DNA of 9,449 bases from Lachnospiraceae bacterium (GTDB taxonomy: Bacteria > Bacillota > Clostridia > Lachnospirales > Lachnospiraceae). Each line of letters opens with the position of its first letter. The stretch's first letter is position 1. The stretch covers positions 1 to 9,449 of the forward strand of contig CAAGPW010000129.1 in NCBI GenBank assembly GCA_900771955.1, written 5' to 3'. Under the pieces are notes generated by a model. The model saw nothing but the letters and a program-made list of their open reading frames with translations, had not been told where the DNA came from and did no database searches. Shown here piece after piece: positions 1 through 6,122 of the stretch. The translations under genes and the position numbers were made by a program.

Positions 1-91
1 AAATCATTGTATTCATGGAACAACGCTTTAGGGGTATCTTACTTATTTCCAACCAACAATAACTTTACGCTATCATTTGCGGAACGTTTTA
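1..91. other. upstream non-coding stretch, nothing recognised
   Basis: This A/T-rich stretch precedes the first promoter. I see no gene end, RNA gene or repeat that I can name. A 70-codon open frame runs from position 7 across the promoter at 92-119 into the leader. It has no ribosome binding site and no recognisable protein character, so I treat it as chance. Confidence 0.5.
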
Positions 92-119
92 TTGACAAAA
101 CTTTGATTTTAGGTATAAT
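92..119 (+). promoter_or_regulatory. sigma-A-type promoter of the radical SAM / YbhN unit
   Basis: A perfect -35 hexamer TTGACA (92-97) and a perfect -10 hexamer TATAAT (114-119) are separated by 16 bp. The predicted transcription start is about 125-127, which leaves an untranslated leader of nearly 200 nt before the chosen start codon at 322. Both hexamers match the vegetative consensus exactly, so expression is probably strong unless the leader RNA controls it. Confidence 0.85.
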
Positions 120-124
120 TCCAT

Positions 125-266
125 GTAGCGGCGTTGCGCACAGGCAAAATGAAAGCTGCTACAAAGTCCGGCTTTTGTATATTGAAGTCGACAAAACGGT
201 GAAAATGTATATTGCATGAATACATAAAAATAGGATTGCATATGTTCATGTGAATTAGATTTACAT
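125..266 (+). promoter_or_regulatory. structured 5' leader RNA, class unknown
   Basis: The leader begins almost exactly at the predicted transcription start and can fold into successive hairpins. Helix 1 pairs GTAGCGGC (125-132) with GCTGCTAC (155-162): 8 bp with one G-U, and a possible inner TTGC/GCAA hairpin (134-137 with 144-147). Helix 2 pairs CCG plus TTTTGT (168-170, 173-178) with ACAAAA plus CGG (191-199), leaving a two-base bulge. Helix 3 pairs ATGTAT (205-210) with ATACAT (220-225). Helix 4 pairs ATGTGAA (248-254) with TTTACAT (260-266). No helix is followed by a U-tract, so there is no obvious transcription attenuator. I compared it from memory with c-di-GMP-I, SAM, T-box, FMN, cobalamin and other common classes and could not assign it. 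The pairings are seen directly; a regulatory role is inference. Confidence 0.45.
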
Positions 267-308
267 ATACTGACACCTAGATTTATTCAAAAGTTAAAGG
301 AAGAGCAT

Positions 309-313
309 GGAGG
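309..313 (+). promoter_or_regulatory. ribosome binding site that sets the radical SAM start
   Basis: GGAGG lies 8 nt before the ATG at 322-324, which is ideal spacing. A second in-frame ATG at 307-309 overlaps this site and has only AAAGGA (296-301) five bases upstream. I therefore prefer 322, giving an N-terminus of MAKITQAVER; use of 307 would add five residues. Confidence 0.7.
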
Positions 314-321
314 TTTGTGAA

Positions 322-1719
322 ATGGCAAAAATAACACAGGCAGTTGAAAGAAAGGCATTTAGTGCAGCCATTGACGTGGCATTAAAGCATATTAATAAAG
401 ACCGGGAAAAGGGACTGCTTCAGATTGTGGATCTGGCACAGAAATTTATGGGTGACAATTTCCAGGCGGCTGCGTATGATGGGGCGAGAAAGATGATCCA
501 GAATCCGGATCAGAAATGGATGAGATATGTAAACCGCCTTCTGGATGAAACAGATCCGCATGTCGCAAAGATGACAGCGCTGAACCTGGGCTACCAGGCG
601 GCATTCTGTGGAACCAAGACGATCCGCAAAATGAGAGAAGTGCATAACTGCAATATTCCGTGGCTGATCCTTATGGATCCGACCAGTGCATGTAATCTGC
701 ATTGTACCGGATGCTGGGCAGCAGAATATGGAAACAAGCTGAATCTGACATTTGATGAGCTGGACAGCATTGTTACACAGGGAAAAGAACTCGGAATTTA
801 TTTTTATATGTTTACAGGCGGAGAACCGTTAGTACGTAAGGCGGACATCATCAAGCTGTGTGAGAAGCACAACGACTGTGCATTCCACAGCTATACCAAC
901 GGTACACTCGTTGATCAGAAGTTCTGCGATGATATGAAACGTGTCGGTAACCTGTCTCTTTCCATCAGTCTGGAAGGTTTTGAGGATACCAACGATTTTA
1001 GAAGAGGAAACGGTGTATTTGATAAAGTTATCGCAGCAATGGATCTGCTCCATGAGAATGGACTGATCTTTGGTAACTCCGTATGTTATACATCCAAGAA
1101 CATGGATGCGGTTACAAGTGATGAGTTCTTTGATCTTTTGATCGAGCACGGAAGCCGTTTCGCATGGTATTTCCATCTGATGCCGGTAGGTATGAAAGCA
1201 TCTCCGGAACTGATGCCGACCAAGGAGCAGAGAGAATATATCTACCACAGAATCCGTGAAGTGCGTGGATTTGAAGGTGGTAAGGAGATCTTCGTTATGG
1301 ACTTCCAGAACGATGGTGAGTATGTTGGAGGATGTATTGCCGGAGGAAGAAACTACTGCCATATCAACCCGAAGGGTGATGTGGAGCCGTGTGTATTTAT
1401 CCACTACTCAGGGGCAAATATCCGCGAAAAGAGCCTGCTTGAATGTCTGAAACAGCCTCTTTTCATGGCATACAGAGACGGACAGCCGTTTAATGACAAT
1501 ATGCTGCGTCCGTGCCCGATGCTTGAGAATCCGGAAATCTTACAGAAAATGGTACATGAAAGCGGTGCACATTCTACGGACGTAGAGGAAGCAGAGCCGG
1601 TAGAACATTTATGCGGAAAATGCCTGGAATATGCAAGCGAGTGGAAGGAAACTGCAGATAAACTGTGGGCAGCGCATCCGCATGAACAAAAAGGATATAC
1701 TAATTACAAGAAAAAGTAA
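322..1719 (+). CDS. radical SAM protein with C-terminal auxiliary-cluster cysteines
   Basis: A 465-residue cytosolic protein. The canonical CX3CX2C motif that binds the [4Fe-4S] cluster reducing S-adenosylmethionine is C124-C128-C131, followed by W132. The GGEP motif that contacts SAM is at 166-169. Residues about 1-110 form a helical N-terminal extension before the barrel. The C-terminal part has further cysteines at 338, 346, 357, 398, 431 and 434, with a CX7CX10C block and a terminal CGKC. This suggests one or two auxiliary Fe-S clusters in the manner of SPASM/twitch enzymes. Substrate and product are not identifiable from sequence. The next gene follows at once and encodes a YbhN-type membrane protein, which hints at a lipid, polyprenyl or envelope substrate. 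No RiPP precursor peptide is visible nearby, which argues against peptide maturation. The radical SAM assignment is firm; the role is open. Confidence 0.9.
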   Translation: MAKITQAVERKAFSAAIDVALKHINKDREKGLLQIVDLAQKFMGDNFQAAAYDGARKMIQNPDQKWMRYVNRLLDETDPHVAKMTALNLGYQAAFCGTKTIRKMREVHNCNIPWLILMDPTSACNLHCTGCWAAEYGNKLNLTFDELDSIVTQGKELGIYFYMFTGGEPLVRKADIIKLCEKHNDCAFHSYTNGTLVDQKFCDDMKRVGNLSLSISLEGFEDTNDFRRGNGVFDKVIAAMDLLHENGLIFGNSVCYTSKNMDAVTSDEFFDLLIEHGSRFAWYFHLMPVGMKASPELMPTKEQREYIYHRIREVRGFEGGKEIFVMDFQNDGEYVGGCIAGGRNYCHINPKGDVEPCVFIHYSGANIREKSLLECLKQPLFMAYRDGQPFNDNMLRPCPMLENPEILQKMVHESGAHSTDVEEAEPVEHLCGKCLEYASEWKETADKLWAAHPHEQKGYTNYKKK

Positions 1720-1723
1720 GGAG
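1718..1723 (+). promoter_or_regulatory. ribosome binding site of the YbhN-like gene
   Basis: AAGGAG overlaps the stop codon of the radical SAM gene (1717-1719) and lies 9 nt before the ATC triplet at 1733. No ATG, GTG or TTG in the frame of the membrane protein lies between the upstream in-frame stop (TGA, 1724-1726) and position 1829. The site therefore points to translational coupling with either a rare ATC start or a frame change near the A6 run at 1741-1746. Confidence 0.55.
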
Positions 1724-1732
1724 TGATCTTTC

Positions 1733-2749
1733 ATCCGCGGAAAAAAGAAACAGATCATCAAATTCGTTTTTGTTATTGCGATCCTGGCGGCCATCATATA
1801 TACATTTCGGGATTCGGCGGAACCGATTATGAACCAGCTTGCACAGACCTCATGGCAGGTGGTGCTTGCAATCTGCGCGGCATCCGTCCTTTACGAGCTG
1901 GTGGAGGGCTGGATCACCTGTGCGTTTGCCAGACATTATAATCCGTCCTTCCGTTATCTCGATGGTGTGGAGAGCGCGTTCTACTGCAGCTTTTACCGGG
2001 TGGCAACACTCGGAAGCGGTGCAGGGATCGCGGCAATCTATTATTTCCATGAGAAAGAGATAGATTATTCCAAGTCCACGGGAATGTATATGATCGAATA
2101 TGTAGTGCATAAGGTAAGCATTGCGATACTTTCTGTGCTGCTTCTGGTCTTTAATTTCGGATTCCTTGAACAGAATTTCAGATCCTATATGTGGATGCTG
2201 GTGCTTGGATACGGAATCACGATCGTGGTCGCATGCTTTCTGCTGCTGTTCTGCTGTTCGGCACGCTTTCACTGGCTGCTTTTGTGGCTGGTACGCAAGC
2301 TGAATGAGAAGCTGAAGGGAAAACTGGATGGACCCAGGGCACAGCTTGAGGAATACTGCGGAATTTTAGAGGAAGCGTCCAGAGACCTTTTGAAGGATCG
2401 CAGACTGATTCTGACAGCGATTTTAAAGAATCTGCTGAAATTTGCCTGCTGGTATTCCATTCCGTATCTGGTGCTGCGTATGGGGTGTGACATCACATTG
2501 TCTCAAAGCATGGCAGTTATGTCATTGACCGCAATGCTTGCGGCCGTAATACCGGCGCCTGCGGGCATCGGTTCTACGGAATTTGTGTTTACACTGCTTT
2601 TTGCGGTGCTGATCGGGACAGGACTGGCGGGTTCGACATCGCTGCTGTATCGATTTGCCACATTTGTGTTTCCATTTCTGATCGGGGCAGTCGTGGCACT
2701 GAATCACCAGAGGAAAAAGCGCAGACAGGAACGACAAAAGACTTGTTGA
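1733..2749 (+). CDS. YbhN / LPG-synthase-TM family integral membrane protein (non-canonical start)
   Basis: A polytopic membrane protein of about 338 residues if translation starts at ATC 1733. It matches the UPF0104/YbhN family (PF03706), which shares its fold with the flippase half of MprF. Hydrophobic segments lie near residues 8-24, 42-65, 127-143, 152-174, 239-248, 258-275, 284-300 and 307-323. The family signature P-x-P-x-G-x-G-x-x-E is at 274-283, and the C-terminus is strongly basic (KKRRQERQ). The first in-frame ATG (1829) would give 306 residues and remove the first membrane helix, whose coding sequence (basic GKKKQ, then an apolar stretch) is clearly present upstream. The real start is therefore ATC 1733, or GTG 1723 with one base slipped at the A6 run. 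It is co-transcribed with the radical SAM gene. Families of this type are implicated in moving or modifying lipids; the substrate here is unknown. There is no C-terminal aminoacyl-transferase domain, so it is not a full MprF. Confidence 0.85.
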   Translation: MRGKKKQIIKFVFVIAILAAIIYTFRDSAEPIMNQLAQTSWQVVLAICAASVLYELVEGWITCAFARHYNPSFRYLDGVESAFYCSFYRVATLGSGAGIAAIYYFHEKEIDYSKSTGMYMIEYVVHKVSIAILSVLLLVFNFGFLEQNFRSYMWMLVLGYGITIVVACFLLLFCCSARFHWLLLWLVRKLNEKLKGKLDGPRAQLEEYCGILEEASRDLLKDRRLILTAILKNLLKFACWYSIPYLVLRMGCDITLSQSMAVMSLTAMLAAVIPAPAGIGSTEFVFTLLFAVLIGTGLAGSTSLLYRFATFVFPFLIGAVVALNHQRKKRRQERQKTC

Positions 2750-2760
2750 TAAAAAAATGC

Positions 2761-2800
2761 AAAAAGCACATCCGTCAGAGAGTGGCGGATGTGCTTTTTT
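2761..2800 (+). terminator. strong intrinsic terminator after the YbhN-like gene
   Basis: A 14-bp perfect stem pairs 2761-2774 (AAAAAGCACATCCG) with 2786-2799, with an 11-nt loop and a run of six T at 2795-2800. The flanking A-run makes it work as a terminator on the minus strand too. It begins 11 nt after the stop codon and closes the two-gene unit. Confidence 0.92.
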
Positions 2801-2818
2801 ACGCTATAGCTACGCTAT
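2800..2818. repeat. short tandem repeat TACGCTAT x2
   Basis: TACGCTAT occurs at 2800-2807 and again at 2811-2818, giving an 11-bp period with AGC between copies. It directly abuts the terminator and leads into the hairpin at 2832-2852. It may be the edge of a dispersed intergenic repeat, but only one locus is visible here. Confidence 0.5.
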
Positions 2819-2831
2819 CCGCTTGCGCGCG

Positions 2832-2852
2832 AAAGTGTGCGAAGCACACTTT
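2832..2852. repeat. perfect inverted repeat (9-bp stem, GAA loop)
   Basis: AAAGTGTGC (2832-2840) and GCACACTTT (2844-2852) are perfectly complementary around a GAA loop. It is followed by TGTTTCTCT, not a clean T-run, so it is not a convincing terminator. It lies in a 282-bp non-coding spacer (2750-3031) that otherwise holds the terminator, the short tandem repeat and the promoter of the next gene. A chance open frame crosses the terminator and hairpin and is not believed. Confidence 0.6.
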
Positions 2853-2941
2853 GTTTCTCTGCCTGCGACGGGGAAGATGGATGTCATGCGATAATAAAAC
2901 AGGGTTTTGGCTTGGATGGAAAGGAGAAAGACAGCAATCTC

Positions 2942-2970
2942 TTGTAAAAAAGAAGGATTTGCGGTATAGT
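2942..2970 (+). promoter_or_regulatory. promoter of the LTA-synthase-family gene
   Basis: TTGTAA (2942-2947) and TATAGT (2965-2970) are separated by exactly 17 bp. The expected start is about 2977, leaving a 5' leader of roughly 55 nt. An AGGAA ribosome binding site (3021-3025) precedes the ATG at 3032. Confidence 0.7.
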
Positions 2971-3031
2971 AGCGTAGGGAAAAATGACAATATATTGCGA
3001 TAGATTTTAGAAACAGGAACAGGAATACATT

Positions 3032-4987
3032 ATGAAATTTGGATTTACATTTAAGAAGAGAAGCTGCATCACAACAGGAATTGCGTTTGCAGTTATGCTT
3101 GGGTTCTGCCTTTATTCCGGGAAAACACCGCTAATGGCGGTTTTGTTCGGAGCGGTCTATTTTCTGCTGAAAGGGATAACTGTTGAACTTACGCCCAAAC
3201 TCAATTACCTCTGGCTGGTGCTTGAAGTCGCGGTAAGCAGCGTGTTTACGGAACTTCTGATCCAGCATATGCTGCTTTTGCCGGAGGATCGGACGAGGAT
3301 TACGAGTCAGAAATGGATTTTGAATATCATGTGCTGTGCGGTGGTCTATCTCGGACTGATCTTTATTACAGCGCGTCCGAAAATTGCCTGTATGGCAGCG
3401 CACATTTCACTGATGTCACTCGGCGGGATCAACTATTTTGTCTGGCAGTTCCGCCAGAACGAGTTTTCGTTTGGAGATTTGAAGGCGATCTCGACCGGAC
3501 TCAGTGTGGCATCTGAATACAAATTTTCGTTGGATACCAGAGCCGCAATGGCGGTTATTCTCTCCATTGTTTATGTGGCTGCGATCCGCAGGATCAATCT
3601 TTCATTCAGGCGGATCTATGTGCTGCGCGGACTCAGCCTCTGTGCGGCAGTTGTGCTGGTGACACATATTGCGATCAAGGCAGAGACGATCGTGACGGAA
3701 ACCTGGGAGCAGAAGGGAACTTACCGCAATGGCTACATTTTGAACTTTGTCCTCGGCATTCGTGATTCCTTTGTGGAAAAACCGGCGGATTATTCGCTGG
3801 ATACGATCAGAGAGCTGGAAAATGAATATGGAACGACGGCGGCGGACGCAGATGCGGCAGCCGCAGACGAGGATGCACCGGTCATCATTGCGATTATGAA
3901 CGAATCCTTTGCGGATCTTGGCGTGATCGGGGATCTGCGCACGAATCAGGAGGTCACTCCGTTTTTGGATTCCATGAATACTAATATTACCAAAGGTTAC
4001 GCATTATCCTCGGTATTCGGGGCAAAAACACCGAACTCCGAGTGGGAATTTATGACCGGAAATACAATGGCTTATCTGCCGAGCGGTTCCGTGGCGTATC
4101 AGCAGTATATTTCCGGAAATACCTATTCGCTGGTCAGCACCCTGGAAAGCTATGGATATAACTGTATCTCCATGCATCCGTATTATGCGACCGGCTGGAG
4201 CCGGAACAAGGTCTATCCGCTTCTTGGCTTTACGCAGAGTTATTTTATTGATGATTTTGACCAGAACAATATCGTCCGTGAATACATTACGGATGAGGAG
4301 CTTTACAATAAGATCATCGCGCAGTATGAAGCGAAAGACCCGGATGAAAAGCTCTTTATCATGAGTGTTACCATGCAGAACCACGGCGGATATACCGATG
4401 AGTATTCAAACTTTACGGAGAATGTCCGTATGACAAATGGTTATTATTCCGATGTTAACCAGTATCTCTCGTTAATCAATACGAGCGATCAGGCGCTGGA
4501 AAAGCTGATCAACTATTTTTCCAATGTGGATCAGAAAGTGGAAATTGTTTTCTTCGGAGATCATCAGCCGAGCTTAAACAGCAGTTTTTACCGCCAGATG
4601 AACGGAAAAGGCTTGTCCGGACTTACGATCGATGAACTGGAAAATCTGTTTACGGTACCGTTTTTCATCTGGACAAACTATGATTCGCAGACGCAGACGG
4701 ATGTTCATACCTCACTCAATTTCCTTTCAACCATGGTCATCGACAGGGCAGGGCTTCCGCTCACACCGTATCAGAAATTTCTGAAGGATCTGCAGCAGGA
4801 AGTGCCGGCAATGAATTCCCGCGGCTTTTATTCGATGCAGGACGGAGAATACAAGCATTACGTGGATGCGACCGGGGATGAGGCACAGATGCTCGATTAT
4901 TACCAGATTCTGCAGTATAATGATATGTTTGACAAGAAAAACCGCAGTGATGTGTTCTTCTCCTATCAGGGAGCAAATAAAAAATGA
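3032..4987 (+). CDS. LTA synthase family protein (membrane sulfatase-fold phosphotransferase)
   Basis: A 651-residue membrane enzyme of the LtaS/alkaline-phosphatase superfamily. Such enzymes transfer glycerol-phosphate or a related head group from a phospholipid outside the membrane. Hydrophobic segments near residues 12-29, 32-50, 58-80, 96-114, 118-139, 170-185 and 198-215 form the N-terminal membrane part. An Ala/Asp-rich linker (about 268-282) leads to the extracellular catalytic domain. The residues expected of LtaS are present: E291 in NESFAD, the nucleophile T333 in AKTPNSEWE, W389 and R391 in GWSRNKVY, H451 in MQNHGGYT, and D510-H511 in FFGDHQP. The metal site and nucleophile therefore look intact. 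It has its own promoter and terminator and appears monocistronic. Whether it makes a type I polyglycerol-phosphate teichoic acid or modifies another glycan cannot be told from sequence. LtaS proper is usually described with five membrane helices; I count six or seven candidates here. Confidence 0.92.
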   Translation: MKFGFTFKKRSCITTGIAFAVMLGFCLYSGKTPLMAVLFGAVYFLLKGITVELTPKLNYLWLVLEVAVSSVFTELLIQHMLLLPEDRTRITSQKWILNIMCCAVVYLGLIFITARPKIACMAAHISLMSLGGINYFVWQFRQNEFSFGDLKAISTGLSVASEYKFSLDTRAAMAVILSIVYVAAIRRINLSFRRIYVLRGLSLCAAVVLVTHIAIKAETIVTETWEQKGTYRNGYILNFVLGIRDSFVEKPADYSLDTIRELENEYGTTAADADAAAADEDAPVIIAIMNESFADLGVIGDLRTNQEVTPFLDSMNTNITKGYALSSVFGAKTPNSEWEFMTGNTMAYLPSGSVAYQQYISGNTYSLVSTLESYGYNCISMHPYYATGWSRNKVYPLLGFTQSYFIDDFDQNNIVREYITDEELYNKIIAQYEAKDPDEKLFIMSVTMQNHGGYTDEYSNFTENVRMTNGYYSDVNQYLSLINTSDQALEKLINYFSNVDQKVEIVFFGDHQPSLNSSFYRQMNGKGLSGLTIDELENLFTVPFFIWTNYDSQTQTDVHTSLNFLSTMVIDRAGLPLTPYQKFLKDLQQEVPAMNSRGFYSMQDGEYKHYVDATGDEAQMLDYYQILQYNDMFDKKNRSDVFFSYQGANKK

Positions 4988-5002
4988 CAGAATAAAAATT
5001 AT

Positions 5003-5051
5003 GCCTCGCAGGACTAAAGCGATATGCTCAGAGTTCCCGCGGGGCTTTTTT
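5003..5051. terminator. intrinsic terminator shared by convergent genes
   Basis: GCCTCGC (5003-5009) pairs with GCGGGGC (5039-5045), 7 bp with one G-U, followed by TTTTTT (5046-5051). It sits 15 nt after the stop of the LTA-synthase-family gene. Its right arm and T-run lie inside the last codons of the convergent AraC gene (stop at 5028-5030). Read on the minus strand, the same hairpin is followed by ATAATTTTTATT, so it may also end the regulator transcript. The loop is long (29 nt), which weakens the prediction slightly. Confidence 0.7.
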
Positions 5052-5858
5052 AAAATATTTCTTGTAGGCTCTGGAAAAGGAAGAGTAATTCTTAAAACCG
5101 CTGGAAAAACATGCTTCCGTGATCGGGGAGCCGCTTTTGATCAGATCTTTTGCACGTAAAAGCCGTCTGGTCGTCAGATAATTTCCGATCGTGTATCCGG
5201 TCTCCTCCTTGAACGTGTGCATCAGGTAGTATTTGCTGATAAAGAATTCTTCGGACAGCCGGTCAATGGAGATATCCTCCGTAAGATGCGTGTTTAAAAA
5301 GTCGAGAAGAGCAAGAACCTTCGGATTGGCTGCACTGGTGTTGACGTAGTCGATATGGTCGTGGATCGTTGCGCGGTTTAACTGGATCATAAATTCCAGA
5401 AAAAGAATATTCTGATACAGTTCACCGGCGTAGTCGGCATCCGAAAATGATCTTTCCAGTTCACAGGTCACCTCGTAGAGCTTGCTGCGGTCAAAAGAAT
5501 CCATGCGCAGTACATTTGATTTTTCTGTCTGCGCTTTCTTAAAACAGTAATTGAGGTCATAATTTTTGTTCTGATATGAACTGATGAAATCCGGTGAGAC
5601 ATAAATGATAATACGCTCGTAGATGGCATCGCTGTGGATGACAGGCCGGTGCACCTCGCCCGCTTTCACGAACACCACATCATAAGGACGCAGCTCATAG
5701 GAGCGACCCTCGATGCAGTAGGTCACGTCCCCGCGGATAAAGATCAGAATCTTGTTAAAATCATGGTAGTGAAAGGAAAAAGCTTTTTGCTGCCGGTCGA
5801 TGATGTGGAACATCTTGAAATTGCTGGTGAGATAACCGGTTTTTTCATAATTTTCCAT
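5028..5858 (-). CDS. AraC-family transcriptional regulator
   Basis: A 276-residue DNA-binding regulator. Residues about 25-90 form an AraC-type cupin (HYHDFNKILIF, then GDVTYCIEG and LRPYDVVFVKAGEVHRP), the usual effector-sensing domain. Residues about 178-276 hold the two helix-turn-helix motifs of the AraC/XylS domain (SIDRLSEEFFISKYYLMHTFKEE and ITEACFSSGFKNYSSFSRAYKKYFKKAP). The start is set at MENYEKTGYL because GGAGG lies just upstream (plus-strand 5863-5867). The longer frame opening at 5951 would add 31 residues of unlikely character and lacks a good ribosome site. It is divergent from the trans-sulfuration enzyme, and a 21-bp-period direct repeat lies between them. The likely job is activation of that gene and repression of itself. 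The effector is unknown; many cupin-type AraC proteins in gut Clostridia sense sugars, but this neighbour suggests sulfur amino acid metabolism. Confidence 0.92.
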   Translation of the reverse strand: MENYEKTGYLTSNFKMFHIIDRQQKAFSFHYHDFNKILIFIRGDVTYCIEGRSYELRPYDVVFVKAGEVHRPVIHSDAIYERIIIYVSPDFISSYQNKNYDLNYCFKKAQTEKSNVLRMDSFDRSKLYEVTCELERSFSDADYAGELYQNILFLEFMIQLNRATIHDHIDYVNTSAANPKVLALLDFLNTHLTEDISIDRLSEEFFISKYYLMHTFKEETGYTIGNYLTTRRLLRAKDLIKSGSPITEACFSSGFKNYSSFSRAYKKYFKKAPREL

Positions 5859-5970
5859 AAGTCCTCCAGGATAAAAATGATGGCAGGAAGGTTTTGGCAA
5901 ATCGTGCAGATTGTCCGGCCATGACACACCGCTTCCTGCGCTTATTTTCATATTATGTGTATTTGTATCC

Positions 5971-5999
5971 AGTATAAAGCATTATCTGCAATGTATAAA
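5971..5999 (-). promoter_or_regulatory. candidate promoter of the AraC-family gene, embedded in the operator
   Basis: Read on the minus strand, TTTATA (5999-5994) and TATACT (5976-5971) are spaced by 17 bp. The -10 matches five of six consensus bases and the -35 four of six. Both hexamers fall inside or at the edge of the two direct repeat copies, so a bound regulator would cover the promoter. This predicts autorepression. The predicted leader is roughly 105 nt. Confidence 0.45.
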
Positions 6000-6006
6000 G
6001 CATTAT
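5972..6006. promoter_or_regulatory. direct-repeat operator, probably for the AraC-family regulator
   Basis: GTATAAAGCATTAT occurs twice with no mismatch, at 5972-5985 and 5993-6006. The gap is 7 bp and the period 21 bp, two turns of the helix. Paired direct repeats at this spacing are the classic layout of AraC-family binding sites (known from the family). The downstream copy ends a few bases before the predicted -35 position of the rightward gene, which is where such activators contact RNA polymerase. Binding by the neighbouring regulator is inferred. Confidence 0.75.
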
Positions 6007-6011
6007 TTCGG

Positions 6012-6040
6012 TATTTTTTCAAAAAAATGTCCTATATAAT
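6012..6040 (+). promoter_or_regulatory. promoter of the trans-sulfuration enzyme gene, likely activator-dependent
   Basis: A perfect TATAAT (6035-6040) has only a poor match, TATTTT (6012-6017), at 17-bp spacing. A good -10 with a weak -35 beside an AraC-type repeat is typical of promoters that need an activator. The predicted start is about 6047, giving a leader of about 75 nt. I saw no SAM riboswitch or T-box in that leader. Confidence 0.65.
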
Positions 6041-6122
6041 GAGAACAGACTAAAAATGGCGCAATTATGCAGTTGAAGAGATAAAACCAAGATAGAACCA
6101 TAAGAAAGGCGGTTTTTTTACT

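Noticed and set aside
133..172. Possible c-di-GMP-I riboswitch
   Set aside because: Some bases resemble the class consensus, but the segment is better explained by the 8-bp GTAGCGGC/GCTGCTAC helix, and the expected closing stem and GNRA-capped hairpin are missing. It was not called without a covariance search.
7..219. 70-codon open frame at the start of the window
   Set aside because: It runs across a perfect promoter and the first hairpins of the leader, has no ribosome binding site and shows no protein-like character.
829..1404. 191-codon minus-strand open frame inside the radical SAM gene
   Set aside because: It is a mirror of a well-supported gene with conserved catalytic motifs; no ribosome site or known domain is visible.
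322..1719. Radical SAM peptide (RiPP) maturase
   Set aside because: The C-terminal cysteines recall SPASM proteins, but no short precursor peptide, exporter or protease gene is adjacent.
1733..2749. MprF lysylphosphatidylglycerol synthase
   Set aside because: Only the membrane domain is present; the protein ends shortly after the last helix with a basic tail and has no aminoacyl-transferase domain.
2743..3003. 86-codon open frame after the YbhN-like gene
   Set aside because: It passes through a strong terminator, an inverted repeat and the promoter of the next gene; its composition looks like translated repeat DNA.
6041..6122. SAM riboswitch or T-box ahead of the trans-sulfuration gene
   Set aside because: The leader is only about 75 nt and shows no T-box sequence, no SAM-riboswitch core and no terminator hairpin; the AAAACC/GGTTTT pairing there is too weak.
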